Of a stretch of 64,000 nucleotides of DNA, positions 18,469-26,881 are shown one piece after another. The stretch is from assembly GCA_024233935.1 (NCBI GenBank), contig JACKOY010000014.1:37602-101601 (forward strand), written 5' to 3'. The position numbers were made by a program, and so were the translations under genes. Origin of the DNA: Spirochaetales bacterium (GTDB lineage Bacteria; Spirochaetota; Leptospiria; Leptospirales; Leptonemataceae). The first letter of the stretch is position 1. Each line of letters opens with the position of its first letter. Below the pieces are notes generated by a model, which saw only the letters and a list, made by a program, of their open reading frames with translations, was not told the origin of the DNA and did no database searches.

Positions 18469-18482
18469 TTTTTGCGCAAAAA
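18469..18482. promoter_or_regulatory. Perfect palindrome upstream of the Cys-rich gene
   Basis: TTTTTGCGCAAAAA is a perfect 14-base palindrome about 70 bases before the start of the Cys-rich secreted protein. Two related copies, GCGCAAAAAAA near 18419 and GTGCAAAAAAAAA near 18439, lie just upstream. The three A-tract/GCGC sites fall in an A-rich 220-base gap between divergent genes, as expected for a dimeric regulator site or a bent promoter region. No matching -35/-10 pair was convincing. Confidence 0.4.
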
Positions 18483-18551
18483 ACCAGTTGAACCATCACG
18501 GCCAAAAGAGGTCGAATAAGAAGCACGACCCGAAAACTCAGGATAGAACTT

Positions 18552-18848
18552 ATGAAACGATATGTCAGCATCAGCGCCGTAATACTGGCGGCTTTTGTAG
18601 TGATCGCCCTTGCTGGCGGGTCTTCCGCCCTGGAGGCCAACGACTGCCCGACGGCCTGCAACCGCTACGTTCAATGTGTGGCAACGGCCTTTGGTCGTGA
18701 GCCGAGCGCGTCGGAGCGGGAGCAGTTATTCGGCGGGTGCATGGCGGCATGCCGCCGTCATCAGGAACGGGTGCTGCAGTGTTACAACCAGAGTCAGAAC
18801 CAGTGCTCCGCATTTCACACCTGCATCCAGCAGAGCGCCCGGGAGTAG
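18552..18848 (+). CDS. Small secreted Cys-rich protein
   Basis: 98 residues with a signal peptide (ISAVILAAFVVIALAGGSSA). The mature part has cysteines spaced as C-x3-C-x5-C, C-x3-C and C-x6-C-x5-C (CPTACNRYVQC, CMAACRR, CYNQSQNQCSAFHTC). The helical Cys pattern suggests a disulfide-bonded helical hairpin in the periplasm or at the surface. Small Cys-rich secreted proteins of this layout are seen as hypothetical proteins in Leptospira. Function unknown. The A-rich palindromic sites upstream may control it. It converges on ackA with 12 bases between stops. Confidence 0.65.
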   Translation: MKRYVSISAVILAAFVVIALAGGSSALEANDCPTACNRYVQCVATAFGREPSASEREQLFGGCMAACRRHQERVLQCYNQSQNQCSAFHTCIQQSARE

Positions 18849-18860
18849 CCCGACTCACAG

Positions 18861-20072
18861 TCACGCGCTGCGGAGCAGTCTGCGTGTTTGCCTGGCGATG
18901 TGTCGTTCTTCGTCGGTCGGAATGGCAAACACGGCGGTCGGGGCCGCCTCGGGGGAGAGGCGAAAATTGCGCGGGTTTGCATTCCGATCGGGATCGATTT
19001 GGATTCCGGCAAACGCGAGCCCTTCGCAGCAGCGCGCTCGAATGCCGGCCGCGTTTTCGCCGATGCCGCCGGTAAACACCAGCGCATCCGCCCCATTCAG
19101 CACCGCCAGATAGGCGCCAACATACTTGCGTATGCGGTAACAAAAAACATCCCGGGCCAGGCGCGCCCGTTCGCGGTCCGGGCTGTCCGGGGAAGATTCT
19201 GCGAGCTCCAGCAGGTCGCGCATGTCGCTTTTCCCGGACAGCCCCAGCAGGCCGCTTTTCCGATTCAGCAGTGTTTCCACTTCGGCCGGGCTCAGATTTT
19301 CGCGCTCACCGATCAAACTCACCAGAGCCGGATCAATGTCGCCGCTGCGTGTGCCCATAACCAGACCTTCGAGCGGCGTGAAGCCCATACTCGTATCGAC
19401 CGATTGTCCGTTGTGTATGGCGCAGGCGCTCGCTCCGTTGCCCAGATGCAGGGTGATGATGCGACAGTCTGCAAAGGGCCTGCCAAGCAACCCGGCGGCC
19501 AGCTCACCCACGTAGGCGTGGGAGCTGCCATGAAAACCGTAACGCCGCAGGCCGTGCTTGCCGGCAAGTTCGAAGGGAATCGCATAGGTGCGCGCCACTT
19601 CCGGCATCGAAGCATGAAACGCGGTGTCGAAGACGGCTACCTGTTCCATTGGAAACAAGCGCATGGCCGCGTCGATGCCCGCGAGGTTTGCAGGATTATG
19701 CAGGGGCGCCAGTTCGGAACAGGTCTCAATGCCGGCCCGGGTTGTGGCATCTATGCGGACCGGTGTTGTGAAGCGGGCACCGCCATGAACCACTCGATGG
19801 CCAATGCCCAGGCGCCGCTCGGGCGGAAAGATGCCATGCGCCAGAAAAGCGTCCAAGATGCATTCCAGCGCCGCGTCGGGCTCTTGCCCCCGGGGTGCTA
19901 TCTGCTCGCGCTCGTTTCCGGCGCGTTTGATCTGAATCTGAATTTCGGGGGTGCCGACCCGTTCGGCCATCGCTTCGGCCAGCGCAACTCCATGGTCATC
20001 GCGCTCGAAAGAGAACACGTCGACCTTGAGTGAGGAACTGCCCGAGTTCAGAACAAGGATCTGGTCCTGCAT
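18861..20072 (-). CDS. ackA: Acetate/butyrate-type acyl kinase (acetate kinase)
   Basis: 403 residues from the ATG at 20072. The frame continues to 20159, but the internal ATG gives the canonical opening VLNSGSSSLKVDVF. Acetate kinase interconverts acetyl phosphate plus ADP with acetate plus ATP. The signatures HRVVHGG, AVFDTAFHASMPE, YGFHGSSHAYV, HLGNGASACAI, MGFTPLEGLVMGTRSGDIDP and FTGGIGENAAG are intact. The start overlaps the stop of the acyltransferase gene by one base (TGATG), so both are made from one transcript, forming the usual substrate-level phosphorylation pair. Confidence 0.95.
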   Translation of the reverse strand: MQDQILVLNSGSSSLKVDVFSFERDDHGVALAEAMAERVGTPEIQIQIKRAGNEREQIAPRGQEPDAALECILDAFLAHGIFPPERRLGIGHRVVHGGARFTTPVRIDATTRAGIETCSELAPLHNPANLAGIDAAMRLFPMEQVAVFDTAFHASMPEVARTYAIPFELAGKHGLRRYGFHGSSHAYVGELAAGLLGRPFADCRIITLHLGNGASACAIHNGQSVDTSMGFTPLEGLVMGTRSGDIDPALVSLIGERENLSPAEVETLLNRKSGLLGLSGKSDMRDLLELAESSPDSPDRERARLARDVFCYRIRKYVGAYLAVLNGADALVFTGGIGENAAGIRARCCEGLAFAGIQIDPDRNANPRNFRLSPEAAPTAVFAIPTDEERHIARQTRRLLRSA

Positions 20073-21013
20073 CAGAAATGCACTTTCCCGATCTTCACGC
20101 GCTTTTCCGCGTTCGCGCCGGCGACATAGACCGCGCAGGCGATTCCCGCCAGCTTGCATTCCTGGGTGTCGGCCCGGCTTGGCAGGACGACCGGAACCCG
20201 GGCGCCAAAAACCAAACCCGCTGAAACACCGCCGGAGATGTGGGCGAATGATTTCGCAAGCGCGTTGCCGGTCGTGATGTTTGGAACGACGATGACATCG
20301 GCCTTTCCGGCAACTTCTCCGCCAATCTTCTTGTAACGTGCGGCATCGGGGTTGATGGCGTTATCGAGGGCGAAGGGACCGTCGACGACTCCGCCATGAA
20401 ATTGACCGCGGTCGCTCATTTTCGCAAGGATTGCACCCTCAAGCGAAGACGGGATCTTCGGATTGACGACTTCGATGGCCGAGAGCACGGCCACCAGCGG
20501 TCGCTCCACATCGAATATTCGGGCCAGCGCGATCGTGTTGCTGATGATGCGCGCTTTTGCTTCGAGGTCGGGCTCGATGTTCATGGCGCCATCGGTAATA
20601 AAAACCAGCCGACCGAGCATGCGCGCTTCCAGAATAAAGACGTGATTCAGAATGTTCTCAGTACGCAGACCTCTTTCTTTGTCGAGTACCGTGCGCAGGA
20701 AATCATCGCTATGAATATAACCCTTCATGTAGATGCCCGCGCGACCGGCGCTGACTTCTTCCACGGCCCGGTAGGCCGCCTTGACCGGGTCGGAAACATC
20801 AATGACTTCGATATTGTCGAGATTGAGTCCGGCCTCTTCCGCGGTAGCCTGAATCGTGGCGCCATCGCCCACCAGCACCGACTCGGCGATATTCTGATCG
20901 CGGGCCTGGCAAACGGCTTCGAGGGTGGCCACGTCGGTCCCCGAGGCCACCGCGATGCGCTGCACCGGATAGTCCCGGATCTTTTGTTTTACCTGGTCAA
21001 ACTGAGTGATCAT
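20072..21013 (-). CDS. Phosphate acetyl/butyryltransferase
   Basis: 313 residues, the compact form of the phosphate acyltransferase fold typical of phosphate butyryltransferases and short Pta-like proteins. It swaps CoA for phosphate on an acyl-CoA. Visible family segments are IAVASGTDVATLEAV, KGYIHSDDFLRTVLD, FITDGAMNIEPDLEAK, ADVIVVPNITTGNALAKSF and SAGLVFGARVPVVLPSRAD. It sits directly upstream of ackA, so acetyl-CoA or butyryl-CoA to ATP conversion is the likely route. Which acyl group is preferred cannot be told from sequence; the SRAD motif and length are compatible with either. A hairpin (CCGGGCG, 21111, with CGCCCGG, 21132) lies in the 157-base gap upstream. Confidence 0.85.
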   Translation of the reverse strand: MITQFDQVKQKIRDYPVQRIAVASGTDVATLEAVCQARDQNIAESVLVGDGATIQATAEEAGLNLDNIEVIDVSDPVKAAYRAVEEVSAGRAGIYMKGYIHSDDFLRTVLDKERGLRTENILNHVFILEARMLGRLVFITDGAMNIEPDLEAKARIISNTIALARIFDVERPLVAVLSAIEVVNPKIPSSLEGAILAKMSDRGQFHGGVVDGPFALDNAINPDAARYKKIGGEVAGKADVIVVPNITTGNALAKSFAHISGGVSAGLVFGARVPVVLPSRADTQECKLAGIACAVYVAGANAEKRVKIGKVHF

Positions 21014-21170
21014 GCAGCGCGCCTCCCGACTGTGCGTAGAACAAAAATACCCGATATGAAAACCGATTCGCTCTTAGAAAAGGCAGGTTCACGATCGGTT
21101 CCATGAAGTGCCGGGCGGCCGACATGCTGTTCGCCCGGTCTATCGCGTCAAGCACCTGGCGGACCCGGTT

Positions 21171-21959
21171 TTAAGAAGAGGCGGAGCTATAGGCTGCCAG
21201 CCCGCGATGCCAGAGCCAGCGAATCAAAAGAAACAGAAGCATCGTCACAGCCAGTATATGAACAAGCACCTGGACACTGAAGCCTTCAATCACGATGCGC
21301 GCGGGAAACGAAGCGACCAGGCAAAAAGGCAGCACGCTCACCAGAATGCGTCGCACCCAGCCCGTAAAAATTCTATCGGGGCGCTCCATGAAGCGTTGCA
21401 CGTTCCAGACCATCTGCTGGAATCCCCGGGGGGACTGAATCCAGAAAATCGGAATCAGGGCCAGCATTTGTATCATGTAGAGAATCAGGGCCCCATTAAA
21501 GATCAGCACTGTGTAGAGGGCGATGTTGCCGGCGCTGAGAGGCTCTGGATAGCGGACGATCATCACGATAAAGATCGCCACGGCGCCCAACATGTTTACG
21601 AATGAGTTGGCCGCAAAGTCACGCAGGCTCAAAAAGAACAGGGAGGACACCGGCCTTGTGAGATAATAGTCCAGGTCGCCGCGGTTGATGAAATAGGGCA
21701 GCCACCACAGGTTGTTCGCAAAAATCGTCATGTGCAAGGCATCGGCGAGCAAATAGCCGCCGACAAAAAGCATGGTTTCCTGTCGATCCCAGCCGGCCAG
21801 CAGGTCGGTTGCGTTGTAGATGATGCCGTAAAAACCGATCTGCACCGCGTAGTACAACAGATCCATAAAGATGCGGAATGTGAAATCGACCCGGAACTCC
21901 AGCGCCGTACTAAACGCAAAGCGCAGAAAATAGAGATACAGCCGAACGTAGCGCATCAT
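21171..21959 (-). CDS. ABC-2 exporter permease (second subunit)
   Basis: 262 residues from the ATG at 21959, which overlaps the stop of the preceding permease (ATGA). About six transmembrane helices are seen (for example YLYFLRFAFSTALEF near the N-terminus and VLVHILAVTMLLFLLIRWLW at the C-terminus). The DLDYYLTRPVSSLFFLSLRDF segment is typical of the ABC-2-like permease family that pairs with a sister permease and an ATPase. The complex probably exports a lipid, glycan or drug-like molecule; substrate unknown. Confidence 0.85.
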   Translation of the reverse strand: MMRYVRLYLYFLRFAFSTALEFRVDFTFRIFMDLLYYAVQIGFYGIIYNATDLLAGWDRQETMLFVGGYLLADALHMTIFANNLWWLPYFINRGDLDYYLTRPVSSLFFLSLRDFAANSFVNMLGAVAIFIVMIVRYPEPLSAGNIALYTVLIFNGALILYMIQMLALIPIFWIQSPRGFQQMVWNVQRFMERPDRIFTGWVRRILVSVLPFCLVASFPARIVIEGFSVQVLVHILAVTMLLFLLIRWLWHRGLAAYSSASS

Positions 21960-22759
21960 ATCCCCACTCCGGTGTACTGGCCCAGGCCGCGACGCCACAG
22001 GAATCCGACCGGGAGCATAAGCACGAGCGACCAACCGATCAGCAAACATGCTCCCTCCCACAACTCACCGCTTGTTGCGATGCCCATGAAGAGTCGGATT
22101 GGCAGAGAAACCATGTGGGCAAACGGCAGCGCTTCGATCGCGAAGCGGGACCAGGAGGGAAAGAACGCGAGGGGTATCATGCCGCCCCCCAGAAATCCCA
22201 CCAGAAAACGCAGGAAGACAGAAAGACTCCAGACATGGTCCGCCCAAAACGCCAGCAGCTCTACGATCGCACTCAGCTGAAAGTAAACCAGAAAGGAAAG
22301 CGTCAGCATAAGCACAGCCGCGAACACCGAGGGCAGGGCGAAGCGGGCGCCTTCCGGCTCGCCAAAAAAAATTAGAAAGATCGCAATCACCAGAAGCATC
22401 TGGAATGCCGCGATGGCGGCTTCGGCCGCGCGCGCTGCCAGACGGTATCCGAAAAAAGAGAGCGGATATAAAAGATAGCGTGTCAGCGTGCCGTCGTAAA
22501 TTTCGCGCGATATGCCTCCATTGTCGGCGCCGCGCATTACATGATCAATGAGCGGAATCAGAAGGTAATAGAGCATTATGCCGCCAAAGGTGTAACCCTG
22601 CATTTCGGTTGCGCCGGCCGATGCGAAGATCGCCCGCCACAAGAAGTACGCCGCGGCCATGTGACCGAAAATGGAACCGGCCGCCTGCAACCAGACCTCG
22701 GTCCGATAGCTGAGAAGTTTACGGAGCTCCAGGCTGAAGACGGAAAAGAACCAGCTCAC
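21956..22759 (-). CDS. ABC-2 exporter permease (first subunit)
   Basis: 267 residues starting at GTG 22759, overlapping the ATPase stop by 4 bases. Six hydrophobic segments are visible, with DGTLTRYLLYPLSFFGYRLAAR between helices 2 and 3, the counterpart of the YLTRPVS segment in its partner. With the neighbouring permease it would form the heterodimeric membrane part of the exporter. The three genes ATPase-permease-permease overlap end to start. Confidence 0.85.
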   Translation of the reverse strand: MSWFFSVFSLELRKLLSYRTEVWLQAAGSIFGHMAAAYFLWRAIFASAGATEMQGYTFGGIMLYYLLIPLIDHVMRGADNGGISREIYDGTLTRYLLYPLSFFGYRLAARAAEAAIAAFQMLLVIAIFLIFFGEPEGARFALPSVFAAVLMLTLSFLVYFQLSAIVELLAFWADHVWSLSVFLRFLVGFLGGGMIPLAFFPSWSRFAIEALPFAHMVSLPIRLFMGIATSGELWEGACLLIGWSLVLMLPVGFLWRRGLGQYTGVGI

Positions 22760-23742
22760 GCGTACCCCTGGCCGTTGCGTTGAATGCGTTCAATGATCGT
22801 GCCGATTTCTTCTTCTTCAATGTTGAGGTCGATGACCGGCAGGCGGCCGAGCAGGTAAGAAGCGGCGTCAGCGGCCTTCGCCCGCGGGGTCTGCAGGCGC
22901 AGAAAGCCATTTTCGTACGAGAGTATCGTTCCGAGGCCGGCGGGAATGCGGGGCCGGCGCGTCAGGCTCTGCAGACGAGCCGAGATAACCTTATGACGGG
23001 CATAATCCTGCACAATGCGAGCAAGCGGTCCGTCGTACACGATCTGTCCTTCGCGCAAAATCGCGATGCGGCGGCACAATCGTTCAATGTCTTCCATGTA
23101 ATGGGAGGTTACGATCATGGCCGGACGATGGCGTTGCCGATATTCCAGAATAAAATTCCGGATGGCGCGTTGAGCGCTCAGGTCCAGGCCAATGGTCGGC
23201 TCGTCCAGAAAGACCACCCGCGGCTCGTGCAACAAGGCCGCGATCAATTCCATCTTCATGCGTTCCCCGAGGCTGAGCCGTCGCAGTTGAACGCTCAGCT
23301 GGGAATCGACTTCCAGGGCCGCAGACAGATATTTCAGATTTCGATCAAAGCGCGCCGGTTCAATCTGATAGATTTCGCGCAGCAGCAAAAACGAATCGGC
23401 CGCCGGCAGATCCCACCAGAGCTGGGCTTTCTGACCCATGATCAGAGAAATCTGGCGGCGAAAGTCGTCGTGGCGTTCGCCGGGAATGAAACCGAGCACC
23501 CGCGCCCGGCCCCCGGGGTCGGGCTGGATAATGCCTGCGAGGATCTTGACGAGGGTTGTCTTTCCGGCGCCGTTGGCTCCCACCAGGCCCAGGATTTCGC
23601 CCTCGCCAACACGGAGACTAATGGAGCGCAGCGCGTGCTTGTAGGTCCATTGTCTGAAAAACAGAGCCCGGAGCGAGGCCTTGAGTCCGGCTTCCTTACG
23701 ATGCACGCGGTACGTTCGGCCGAGATTTTCAATTTCGATCAA
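22756..23742 (-). CDS. ABC exporter ATP-binding protein
   Basis: 328 residues from TTG 23742. The frame is open further to 23940, but that part has no family match and runs into the pyruvate kinase start. The Walker A is GLVGANGAGKTT, the signature is RLSLGERMKME, the Walker B is RVVFLDEPTIGLD, and the H-loop is IVTSHYMED. The N-terminal HRKEAGLKASLRALFFRQ insertion and the C-terminal regulatory stretch place it among the ATPases paired with ABC-2 permeases. It drives export through the two overlapping permease genes. The 124 bases before its start are shared with the divergent pyruvate kinase gene. Confidence 0.9.
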   Translation of the reverse strand: MIEIENLGRTYRVHRKEAGLKASLRALFFRQWTYKHALRSISLRVGEGEILGLVGANGAGKTTLVKILAGIIQPDPGGRARVLGFIPGERHDDFRRQISLIMGQKAQLWWDLPAADSFLLLREIYQIEPARFDRNLKYLSAALEVDSQLSVQLRRLSLGERMKMELIAALLHEPRVVFLDEPTIGLDLSAQRAIRNFILEYRQRHRPAMIVTSHYMEDIERLCRRIAILREGQIVYDGPLARIVQDYARHKVISARLQSLTRRPRIPAGLGTILSYENGFLRLQTPRAKAADAASYLLGRLPVIDLNIEEEEIGTIIERIQRNGQGYA

Positions 23743-23866
23743 GGTGCGGGTCCGGCGGACGCCAAAACGCCCGTTGCTTGAGCAGTCACGGGCGGGGCCG
23801 GCGGTGCCAACGAAAAAATGTCGTGACGGCGCATCGGGGCCCGGCCAGACATTCTGCGGTAGCCCT

Positions 23867-25297
23867 TTGGACGGAAAGGATTTCAAACGTACGCGCATCA
23901 TTGCCACCCTGGGACCCGCTTCCGCGTCCGAGGACGGCATTCGCAGCCTTATTCAGGCGGGGGCGGATTGCTTTCGGCTCAACTTCTCTCACAGCGACGG
24001 CCCGGGCCTCCAGCCCATGATCGATGCGATTCGCCGGGTCGAGTCGGAGCTCGGACGCTTTGTTCCCATACTGGCCGACATTCAGGGCCCGAAGCTGCGC
24101 ATCGGGGATATGCCGGATGGCGTGCGTCTGACCGACGGCTCCGCATTTACCATCACCTCCCGTGACGTGCCGGGGAGCGCCGAGATCGTGCATTCTCCGT
24201 ATGCCGAACTCGCAAAAGATATCTCCGTGGGCGATCGGGTCCTTCTGGCCGACGGCAACATCGAACTCGTGGCCGAGAAAGTTCAGGAGAGCGATGTTGT
24301 TTGCCGCGTTGTGCATGGCGGTCCCCTGACTTCCCGCAAGGGCATTAATCTACCGGATTCGCACGTGAGCGTATCCACACTCACCGAAAAAGATCGGCGC
24401 GATCTGGCCTACATCGCCAACGCTGACGTTGACCTTGTGGCGATTTCGTTTGTGCGTCGGGCAAGCGATGTGGAAGAAGCCCGCAGTGTGCTCGGTCAGA
24501 GCAAGGTTCAGGTCATGGCCAAGCTGGAGCGCCGCGAGTCGCTCGAAAACCTCAATGACATTCTGGAATCTTCGGATGGCGTCATGGTCGCCCGCGGAGA
24601 TCTGGGCGTGGAAATCGAGTTCGAGCGCGTGCCGTTTTTGCAGAAGCAAATCCTGGCGCGCGCGGCCGTGCGCGGGAAATGGGCGATAGTGGCTACTGAA
24701 ATGCTGCGCTCCATGGTGACAGCCACGCGTCCGACGCGCGCCGAAGTAACCGACGTGGCCAACGCGGTGCTCGATGGCGCCGACGCGGTCATGCTTTCGG
24801 AAGAAACCGCCACAGGCCAGCATCCAGCGCTTGCAATCGAAGCCATGATGCGCATTCTGCGTCAGGCCGATCGCGCAGACCAACCCCACCGAACACATTT
24901 CGACGAGGACATCATGTCCTTTTCGGCCGGCGCCGCCGGCGCCGCCGTCAGCGCCGCCGAACGATTGGGCGCCCGCGCCATCATCGCCCTCGCCGGTTCA
25001 AGTCTGACGGCGCTTTTGCTTTCGAAGTGGCGACCGCGCATCCCGATCCTGGCCTTGAATCAAAGTCGTCCAACCCTGCGACGCCTCAGTGTGCTGCGGG
25101 GTGTCGTGCCCGTTCCCATTGAAGACTACGCCGGTATGGAGGAACAGATCTTCATCGCCGATGCGCTCTTGATTCGGGAAGGCTGGGCCTCTGTGGGCGA
25201 CACTGTCATCATCGTTGGTTCCATACCGCTCGGGGAGGCGCGCGAAACCAACGCAATTCGATTTCACAAAATTCGGCCGTACGAATCCCGGCATTGA
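23867..25297 (+). CDS. pyk: Pyruvate kinase
   Basis: 476 residues from TTG 23867, the start that places KRTRIIATLGPAS at the normal N-terminal position. A longer frame back to 23681 overlaps the divergent ABC gene. The enzyme makes pyruvate and ATP from phosphoenolpyruvate and ADP. Signatures visible: RLNFSHSDG, ILADIQGPKLRIGDM, the catalytic Lys in VQVMAKLERRESLENL, GVMVARGDLGVEIEFE and TATRPTRAEVTDVANAVLDG. The C-terminal allosteric domain is complete but lacks any PEP-utiliser extension. No convincing Shine-Dalgarno was found, so the start is uncertain by a few codons. Confidence 0.93.
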   Translation: MDGKDFKRTRIIATLGPASASEDGIRSLIQAGADCFRLNFSHSDGPGLQPMIDAIRRVESELGRFVPILADIQGPKLRIGDMPDGVRLTDGSAFTITSRDVPGSAEIVHSPYAELAKDISVGDRVLLADGNIELVAEKVQESDVVCRVVHGGPLTSRKGINLPDSHVSVSTLTEKDRRDLAYIANADVDLVAISFVRRASDVEEARSVLGQSKVQVMAKLERRESLENLNDILESSDGVMVARGDLGVEIEFERVPFLQKQILARAAVRGKWAIVATEMLRSMVTATRPTRAEVTDVANAVLDGADAVMLSEETATGQHPALAIEAMMRILRQADRADQPHRTHFDEDIMSFSAGAAGAAVSAAERLGARAIIALAGSSLTALLLSKWRPRIPILALNQSRPTLRRLSVLRGVVPVPIEDYAGMEEQIFIADALLIREGWASVGDTVIIVGSIPLGEARETNAIRFHKIRPYESRH

Positions 25298-25335
25298 ATC
25301 TCGGGATGAGCGGGCCATCGCATAGGTAGAGCATC

Positions 25336-26031
25336 ATGGCGCTTTTTAACAGAGGAAGAGAGGCGCTCGTTTTAGGCGCGAGCGGATTGGTTGGTCGCCA
25401 GCTTACGGAATTTTTGCTGGAGGATCCGACCTTTTCCAGGGTGACCTTGCTCGTTCGCCGCAGCATGCCGATCGAAAGTCGAAAGTTGCGCCAGATCGAA
25501 GTGGACTTTGAGCATCTCGACGAGCATGCGAAGCGCTTCCGAAATCAACTGGTGTTCATATGCCTGGGCACGACGATGAAAAAGGCCGGTTCCAGGGAGG
25601 CCTTTGAAAAAGTGGACTACCAATATCCGCTTGAGGCAGCCGAACTGGCCGCCCGCGAAGGAGCCCGTCACGTGCTTGTGATTACGGCCCTGGGTTCGAA
25701 CCCGAAATCGATGATGTTTTACAACCGCACCAAGGGTCGGCTGGAGCAGAGTCTCTCGGAGTTGAATCTCCCGGCCCTCACCATTTTTCGTCCTTCGCTC
25801 CTTTCGGGTCCGCGCACGGAATCGCGCCCGGGGGAAGAAGTCGGCAATCTGGTCGGCGGCATGCTGGGCTTCGCGATGGCCGGTCCGCTCAAACGGTATC
25901 GCCCCATCGAAGCCCGGACCGTGGCCCGGGCGATGGCGATTGCGGCAAAAGACGAGGCTGCTTCCGGAAAACGCGTGCTCGAATCCCATGAAATTCAGGC
26001 GCTGGCGAATAATCCGGCTACGAGCGAGTAG
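25336..26031 (+). CDS. NAD(P)-binding atypical SDR (TIP30/HTATIP2-like)
   Basis: 231 residues. The Rossmann motif ALVLGASGLVGRQLTEFLL starts the protein. It continues with VFICLGTTMKKAGSREAFEKVDYQYPLEAAELA and a YNRTKGRLEQ active-site Tyr-x3-Lys, which are typical of the TIP30-like atypical short-chain dehydrogenase group. It probably binds NAD(P); the substrate is unknown. It starts 38 bases after pyruvate kinase on the same strand and 2 bases before the next membrane gene, so all three may be expressed together. Confidence 0.8.
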   Translation: MALFNRGREALVLGASGLVGRQLTEFLLEDPTFSRVTLLVRRSMPIESRKLRQIEVDFEHLDEHAKRFRNQLVFICLGTTMKKAGSREAFEKVDYQYPLEAAELAAREGARHVLVITALGSNPKSMMFYNRTKGRLEQSLSELNLPALTIFRPSLLSGPRTESRPGEEVGNLVGGMLGFAMAGPLKRYRPIEARTVARAMAIAAKDEAASGKRVLESHEIQALANNPATSE

Positions 26032-26033
26032 CC

Positions 26034-26846
26034 ATGCAGGATGACGTCTACTCGACGAGTCCGGGCGCCCTGAAGCCCGCCGCGGCACCCTCAGATTCGG
26101 ATCGCTTCGCACCTCTGGAGCTGGGTCGCTGCTTCGATCTTGCCTGGCATCGAACTACCGAGCAGCTGTCCGTTGGCGTCTGGCTGACTTTGATGGGCGT
26201 ACTGGCGCTTTGCCTGGCCGCGATTCCTCTGCTGGGCCCCGTGGCCCTGGCCGGTTTCAGCATTGCCGGTCTGCGTTTCGTGCAACGCCGCGCGCAGGTC
26301 TCCGATCTATTCGCCGGTTTCAGCCGCTTCCTGCCCGTGCTGGTCGCCGGCGTGTTTATGGGATTTTCGTATTTGGCCCTGTTGCTTGCAGGCTATGTTC
26401 CCATTTTCCTTGCGACACGACCCGGCATGGTCGGCGGGGGGAGCGGGGCGTTTGCCGCTACGCTGGTCTTGCTTTCGTTGTCGTACGGCTTTCTTCTGAT
26501 TGCCCTGGCCGCAGTCTACTGGCTCCACGGACGGTGGATCCTGGTGTATGCGTTGATCATCGAACGGCACTATGGCGCTTTTCGGGCGCTACAAACTTCC
26601 TGGCGAATCACGCAGCCCTATCAATGGCGATTGTTGTTTCTGAGCTTCGTTGGGTTCACCACGGCGGTGGCCGGAACGTACCTCTGCGGCGTGGGCCTGC
26701 TCTTTACGTTTCCGCTTTCGCTCGCGATTCAGGGCGCCGTCGTTCACCAGTTCTTTGGCGCCGACGACGGCAAACCCACGTCCGACGGGGCAGCGCCGGA
26801 AGCGACCGGTCGCACCGTGCCCGAAGCCGGTCCGTACGGTTCCTGA
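26034..26846 (+). CDS. Multi-pass membrane protein
   Basis: 270 residues. After a hydrophilic N-terminus (about 45 residues) come roughly six transmembrane helices grouped in pairs (VGVWLTLMGVLALCLAAIPLL; FLPVLVAGVFMGFSYLALLL; ATLVLLSLSYGFLLIALAAVY; WRLLFLSFVGFTTAVAGTYL). The layout is like the integral-membrane domain seen in predicted membrane proteins of the DUF2189/glycerophosphodiesterase-associated kind. The tail is a short hydrophilic region. Function is unknown. It begins 2 bases after the SDR gene stop. Confidence 0.6.
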   Translation: MQDDVYSTSPGALKPAAAPSDSDRFAPLELGRCFDLAWHRTTEQLSVGVWLTLMGVLALCLAAIPLLGPVALAGFSIAGLRFVQRRAQVSDLFAGFSRFLPVLVAGVFMGFSYLALLLAGYVPIFLATRPGMVGGGSGAFAATLVLLSLSYGFLLIALAAVYWLHGRWILVYALIIERHYGAFRALQTSWRITQPYQWRLLFLSFVGFTTAVAGTYLCGVGLLFTFPLSLAIQGAVVHQFFGADDGKPTSDGAAPEATGRTVPEAGPYGS

Positions 26847-26848
26847 AA

Positions 26849-26874
26849 GCTGCCGGGACGTGCGCCCCGGCAGC
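26849..26874. terminator. Bidirectional intrinsic terminator
   Basis: GCTGCCGGG (26849-26857) pairs with CCCGGCAGC (26866-26874) around an 8-base loop, followed by CGTTTGTTC on the plus strand and TTTC on the minus strand. It lies between two convergent genes (stops at 26846 and 26882), exactly where a shared terminator is expected. Confidence 0.75.
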
Positions 26875-26881
26875 CGTTTGT

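Noticed and set aside
18032..18700. 222-residue plus-strand frame
   Set aside because: It overlaps the well-supported minus-strand gene at 17948-18331 and the Cys-rich gene in another frame, with no ribosome site and low-quality composition.
21111..21138. GC hairpin between the ABC exporter and the acyltransferase genes as a terminator
   Set aside because: The stem CCGGGCG/CGCCCGG has a 14-base loop and no T-run on the minus strand; it may be real structure but is not a supported terminator.
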